This document shows positions 7,530 through 10,000 of a DNA stretch of 10,000 nt, in pieces; the first letter of the stretch is position 1; the number at the start of each line of letters is the position of its first letter. This DNA is from Penaeus vannamei (lineage: Eukaryota; Arthropoda; Malacostraca; Decapoda; Penaeidae). Below the pieces are notes generated by a model that saw only the letters and a program-made list of their open reading frames with translations, was not told the DNA's origin and ran no database searches. Location: the NCBI RefSeq assembly GCF_042767895.1, contig NC_091576.1:305001-315000 (forward strand), written 5' to 3'. Position numbers and translations under genes: made by a program.

Positions 7530-8400
7530 TTCTGGGTCAGCACCGGGATCTGATGGGATCTCTCACCTCATCATTTCGCATCTAGGCCTTGCAGGAGAAC
7601 GCATTCTTGCAAGTTATCAACAAATCCTGGCAAACAGCCACGGTGCCCCAGAGCTGGAAACAAGCCACAATAGTTCCCATCCCAAAGCCAAAGGAGCCTG
7701 GCAAGTACCGTCCCATCTCTCTTCTCAGCTGCCTGGGTAAAACAGCTGAAAAGATGGTACTCAACAGGCTCCGGTCCCCCCCATGAACACCTGCATGGGC
7801 TCACAAGGGGTAAGAGCACTGCTCATAGCATTTCCACACTCTTAAGCACAATCTGCACCTCGCCCGCCGTGGTTGTCTTCCTTGACCTGGAGAAGGCTTT
7901 TGAGTTGGCAAGTCCACTTGCCATTCAAGAGACCCTAATCCACAAAGGAGTCAAAGGCAGACTCTTGGCCTGGTTAGCTGACTATTTTAAAAATAGATCA
8001 GCAAATGTCAGATTTCAAGGCCACCTCTCACAGCACATGCCACTTGAAAATGGAACTCCTCAGGGAGGGGTTCTTAGTCCAGCCCTGTTTAATACCCTCA
8101 TGTCCAACATACTCGACATTCACCTGCCAGAGGGATGCAAGATCATCTCTTATGCAGATGACTTGGCAATCATAGCCTCTGGCAACCACTGCCTTACTAG
8201 AGCTCAGCGTTGTCTGAACCTGGTGTCTGAAGAGTGTTGTAGGACGGGTATAAAAATATCAGCAGCAAAATCCAAAGCAATGGCACTGAGAACCAATGTC
8301 AGAAACAAAAAACTCACCATACAGGGTATGGATCTGGAATGGGTGAAGGATTATCTATACCTTGTTGTATGGATAGGACACACACTCACTTTCAAAAAGG
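7530..8400 (+). other. Reverse transcriptase domain
   Basis: The fingers begin with SAPGSDGI (near 7540). The PIPKP..GKYRPISLLS segment follows in frame 2. Motif A is FLDLEKAF with the catalytic Asp at 7884-7886. Motif B is NGTPQGGVLSP (8049 on). Motif C is YADD at 8151-8162. KSKAMAL and YLYLVVWIG correspond to motifs D and E. In relatives the last usually reads YLGV.., so a small local change is likely. The domain polymerises cDNA from nicked target DNA. Confidence 0.92.
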
Positions 8401-8786
8401 AGATCCAATACCTGCTTGACAGAACCAAGGAAAGACTGCCAGTCATGAAAGTCATGGCAGGGAGACACATAGGAGCAGGACACAAAGTACTAAGATCATT
8501 CTATGTACATGCTGTCCGTCCTATTATTGACTATGCATCTGTCGCCCTCATTGCTTCCAGCACAACATTAAAAGAAAAACTGGAAACAATACAAAACGAA
8601 GCAGCCAGGATAATTCTAGGTGCACCTAAGTGGACAAAGGTCATCAACCTCCTCATGGAAGCTGATTTACCGTCCATGGACACTAGAATAGATCTAATGG
8701 CAGCACAGTTCCTTTCCAAGGTCCTGCAGGCACCCACAAACTCCTATCTAAGACAAAGAGTTCCCAGACGCCTACAACAAGATTAT

Positions 8787-8789
8787 TAG
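8787..8789 (+). other. In-frame nonsense codon (TAG) in ORF2
   Basis: The frame is continuous on both sides of this TAG (QQDY before, FADNSWLTHTA after), so it is a point mutation within the region joining RT to RNase H rather than a natural end of the protein. Confidence 0.85.
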
Positions 8790-9029
8790 TTGTTTGCAGA
8801 CAATTCCTGGCTCACACATACAGCCAGAGTTTTGATACGCTTTCAACTAAAAGATTCATTGCTTGCCAAGGGTATGGACTCCCCCCACCCTGATTACAAA
8901 GAACCCCCGCCGTGGGCAAACGAAATGATCGAATTCTCAATTCTAAATCTCACAATGAGAAAAGATCAATATTCCATGCCTAGCCTAAAGGCACAAGCAC
9001 AAAGGGTCATTGAACAAATAACTCCGCCG

Positions 9030-9400
9030 GGTAGTATAACTTACTACACGGACGGATCCGTGGATCCAATAAACCATACTGCAGGCGCCGGCTTTGCAAC
9101 AAAGGATACCACAGCATCCATTAGGAACACTGACAATGCCTCAACGCTTCAGGCTGAAACGGTTGCGATCATGGAAGCATTGACACACGCGTCCCTGAGG
9201 GGAGGGCACGTTGTCATTCATACAGATCCAAGAGCAACTATTGACAGCTTACAGCATAGAATGCCCCCAGATAACATCTACCTCTTGACAACAGTACTAT
9301 ACATAGCCCAAAGAATCCTTAGTCAAGGCAGAAGAATCATAAACTGGGTCCCAAGCCACATAGGCATACAAGGGAACGAGCTTGCTGATAAACTAGCCGA
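9030..9400 (+). other. RNase H domain of the LINE
   Basis: The four acidic residues of the RNase H fold are all present: Asp of YTDGS (9051-9053), Glu of QAE (9156-9158), Asp of HTD (9225-9227) and Asp of ADKLA (9387-9389). INWVPSHIGIQGNE carries the conserved His. The residue after the third acidic position is Pro (TDPRA) where Ser is usual. The domain would remove the RNA template during second-strand synthesis. Confidence 0.9.
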
Positions 9401-9678
9401 AAAGGGCAGGGGTATGCCCCCATCCTCCATGATCGTTAAACCCAGCCGAAGGGGACTGAGCCAAGGTACCAAAGCTGCAGCGTGTGCGGTCCTCCGGGGA
9501 GCAACATAGAGAAAACATCACAAAATCGCTTGCTGCCAAGTGGTACTCAGATGCTTCAGGCTATGAGCCACTGGCCCTTCCTCCAAATACAAAAAGAGGT
9601 ACCGAAGTCATACTGTTCAGACTAAGGCTAGGTTACCAACGCGCTTGGCAAATTATTGACAGTGAGTCTGGGAGGTCA

Positions 9679-9732
9679 TGTAAACACTGCGGCGAGCCTA
9701 ACGCCACCCTGTTACATTACTTGCAGAATTGT
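9679..9732 (+). other. C-terminal CCHC zinc knuckle
   Basis: Cys codons at 9679, 9688 and 9730 and a His codon at 9715 give CX2CX8HX4C within CKHCGEPNATLLHYLQNC. This knuckle near the ORF2 C-terminus is standard in I-group LINEs and probably binds the element RNA or target DNA. Confidence 0.88.
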
Positions 9733-9881
9733 GTACACACACAATTTCTGAGGCAGGGACCACCCACCACAGCCGCCGGGCTGGTAAAAAGGGTGTGCAA
9801 CATGCTTTCACCGTGGCAGCTGGATCGCTTGCTTGCAATTCAGCCACCGCGGTAAGCATGCAGTTCAAAGAAAACATCTGA

Positions 9882-9901
9882 GTTAACTAGAAATAGTTAA
9901 C
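9882..9901 (+). other. 3' UTR hairpin 1, perfect 8-bp stem with GAAA loop
   Basis: GTTAACTA (9882-9889) and TAGTTAAC (9894-9901) are exact reverse complements enclosing GAAA, a GNRA-type tetraloop. It begins 26 bases after the ORF2 stop. Confidence 0.85.
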
Positions 9902-9906
9902 ACAGG

Positions 9907-9933
9907 CCGGGCCACTCCAGAGAAAAGGCCCGG
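9907..9933 (+). other. 3' UTR hairpin 2, 7-bp GC stem
   Basis: CCGGGCC (9907-9913) pairs perfectly with GGCCCGG (9927-9933) around a 13-base A-rich loop. The stem is entirely G/C. Confidence 0.82.
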
Positions 9934-9950
9934 GCGAAGCATGACTTCGC
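9934..9950 (+). other. 3' UTR hairpin 3, 6-bp stem next to the tail
   Basis: GCGAAG (9934-9939) pairs with CTTCGC (9945-9950) around CATGA. It abuts hairpin 2 with no spacer and lies 6 bases before the tandem tail, the position where LINE reverse transcriptases commonly recognise their RNA. Confidence 0.82.
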
Positions 9951-9956
9951 AAATCT

Positions 9957-9975
9957 AACTGAACTGAACTGAACT
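9957..9975 (+). repeat. (AACTG)n LINE tail, 3.8 copies
   Basis: AACTG is repeated three times and followed by AACT. It replaces a poly(A) tail and marks the 3' end of the element. The following bases, CCCATATCGC, are flanking DNA. Confidence 0.88.
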
Positions 9976-9982
9976 CCCATAT
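9974..9982. repeat. Candidate target-site duplication, right copy
   Basis: CTCCCATAT here matches 7110-7118 exactly and lies at the end of the tail repeat. The first two bases may belong to the tail. Confidence 0.5.
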
Positions 9983-10000
9983 CGCTGTACTAGCCTCCAG

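Larger units (their letters stand above)
7119..9855 (+). pseudogene. Degenerate LINE ORF2 polyprotein (RT, RNase H, CCHC)
   Basis: Similarity runs through frame 1 (7120 to about 7612), frame 2 (about 7603-7776), frame 3 (about 7782-9490, with in-frame TAG at 8787-8789) and frame 1 again (about 9490 to TAA at 9853-9855). The N-terminal part is the linker between endonuclease and RT (KWLEWCQSF, LTELWKRVRQA). RT follows with GSAPGSDGI, GKYRPISLL, FLDLEKAF, NGTPQGGVLSPALFN and YADD. RNase H has YTDGS, an invariant Glu in LQAETVAIMEAL, HTD, and a final Asp in GNELADKLA. A CX2CX8HX4C knuckle ends the protein. The second frameshift coincides with a run of seven C, a typical slippage or sequencing-error site. 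The other two lie in non-homopolymeric sequence. Catalytic residues survive although the frame is broken, so decay is modest. Codon usage is unlike the Gly/Ser-rich gene upstream. Confidence 0.93.
7119..9975 (+). mobile_element. 5'-truncated I-group non-LTR retrotransposon (LINE) with RNase H
   Basis: The copy keeps the ORF2 linker, reverse transcriptase, RNase H, a C-terminal CCHC knuckle, a structured 3' UTR and an (AACTG)n tail. It lacks ORF1 and the apurinic endonuclease domain, the usual outcome of incomplete target-primed reverse transcription. The order RT - RNase H - CCHC is characteristic of the I group (I, Ingi, Nimb, Loa and relatives). I cannot assign the family more closely by eye. 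The left edge is set at 7119 by the candidate target-site duplication, and it could be as early as 7092. The copy has frameshifts near 7610, 7776-7782 and 9490 plus a stop at 8787-8789, so it cannot move by itself. No poly(A) tail is present, and the tandem pentanucleotide replaces it. Confidence 0.93.

Noticed and set aside
7326..8737. Minus-strand open frames opposite ORF2
   Set aside because: They are shadows of the LINE coding strand without independent motifs.

Overview
The window looks like animal nuclear DNA, most likely from a decapod crustacean such as a penaeid shrimp. The case rests on very dense microsatellites ((AT)n, (AC)n, (CTAT)n), short AT-rich introns with GT-AG borders, a tRNA-derived fragment, and a degraded I-group LINE that carries RNase H. 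The taxon is an inference, because no gene here identifies the species. There are no bacterial operons, Shine-Dalgarno sites or CRISPR arrays.

Layout. Positions 1-360 are compound AT/AC microsatellite. Positions 455-3136 (+) hold a small, previously unlisted multi-exon gene. Five coding exons and a final exon, all joined at phase 1 by good splice sites, encode a secreted Gly/Ser/Gln-rich protein with a four-cysteine tail. Its AATAAA lies at 3215-3220, and the exon carrying the ATG is missing or unresolved. I do not recognise its family. Every long open frame in this stretch is intron read-through.

Positions 3240-5660 are mostly unique, featureless DNA. They contain two minisatellites (3447-3902, unit 31/34 bp; 4794-4903, unit about 31 bp) and a G-run tract (4741-4777). 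Positions 5664-6810 are microsatellite interrupted by a 340 bp non-repetitive island (5837-6175), which could be a solo LTR on the minus strand.

Positions 7005-7091 resemble a tRNA-Leu ending in a DNA-encoded CCA. This suggests a retroposed mature tRNA or a SINE head. From about 7119 to 9975 there is a 5'-truncated non-LTR retrotransposon of the I group: linker, reverse transcriptase, RNase H, CCHC knuckle, a 3' UTR with three consecutive hairpins, and an (AACTG)n tail. It has three frameshifts and one internal stop, so it is dead. A 9-bp direct repeat (7110-7118 and 9974-9982) may be its target-site duplication.

The secreted-protein gene and the retrotransposon have no visible functional link. 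The most interesting items are the phase-1 exon-repeat gene, the triple-hairpin LINE tail and the CCA-bearing tRNA relic.
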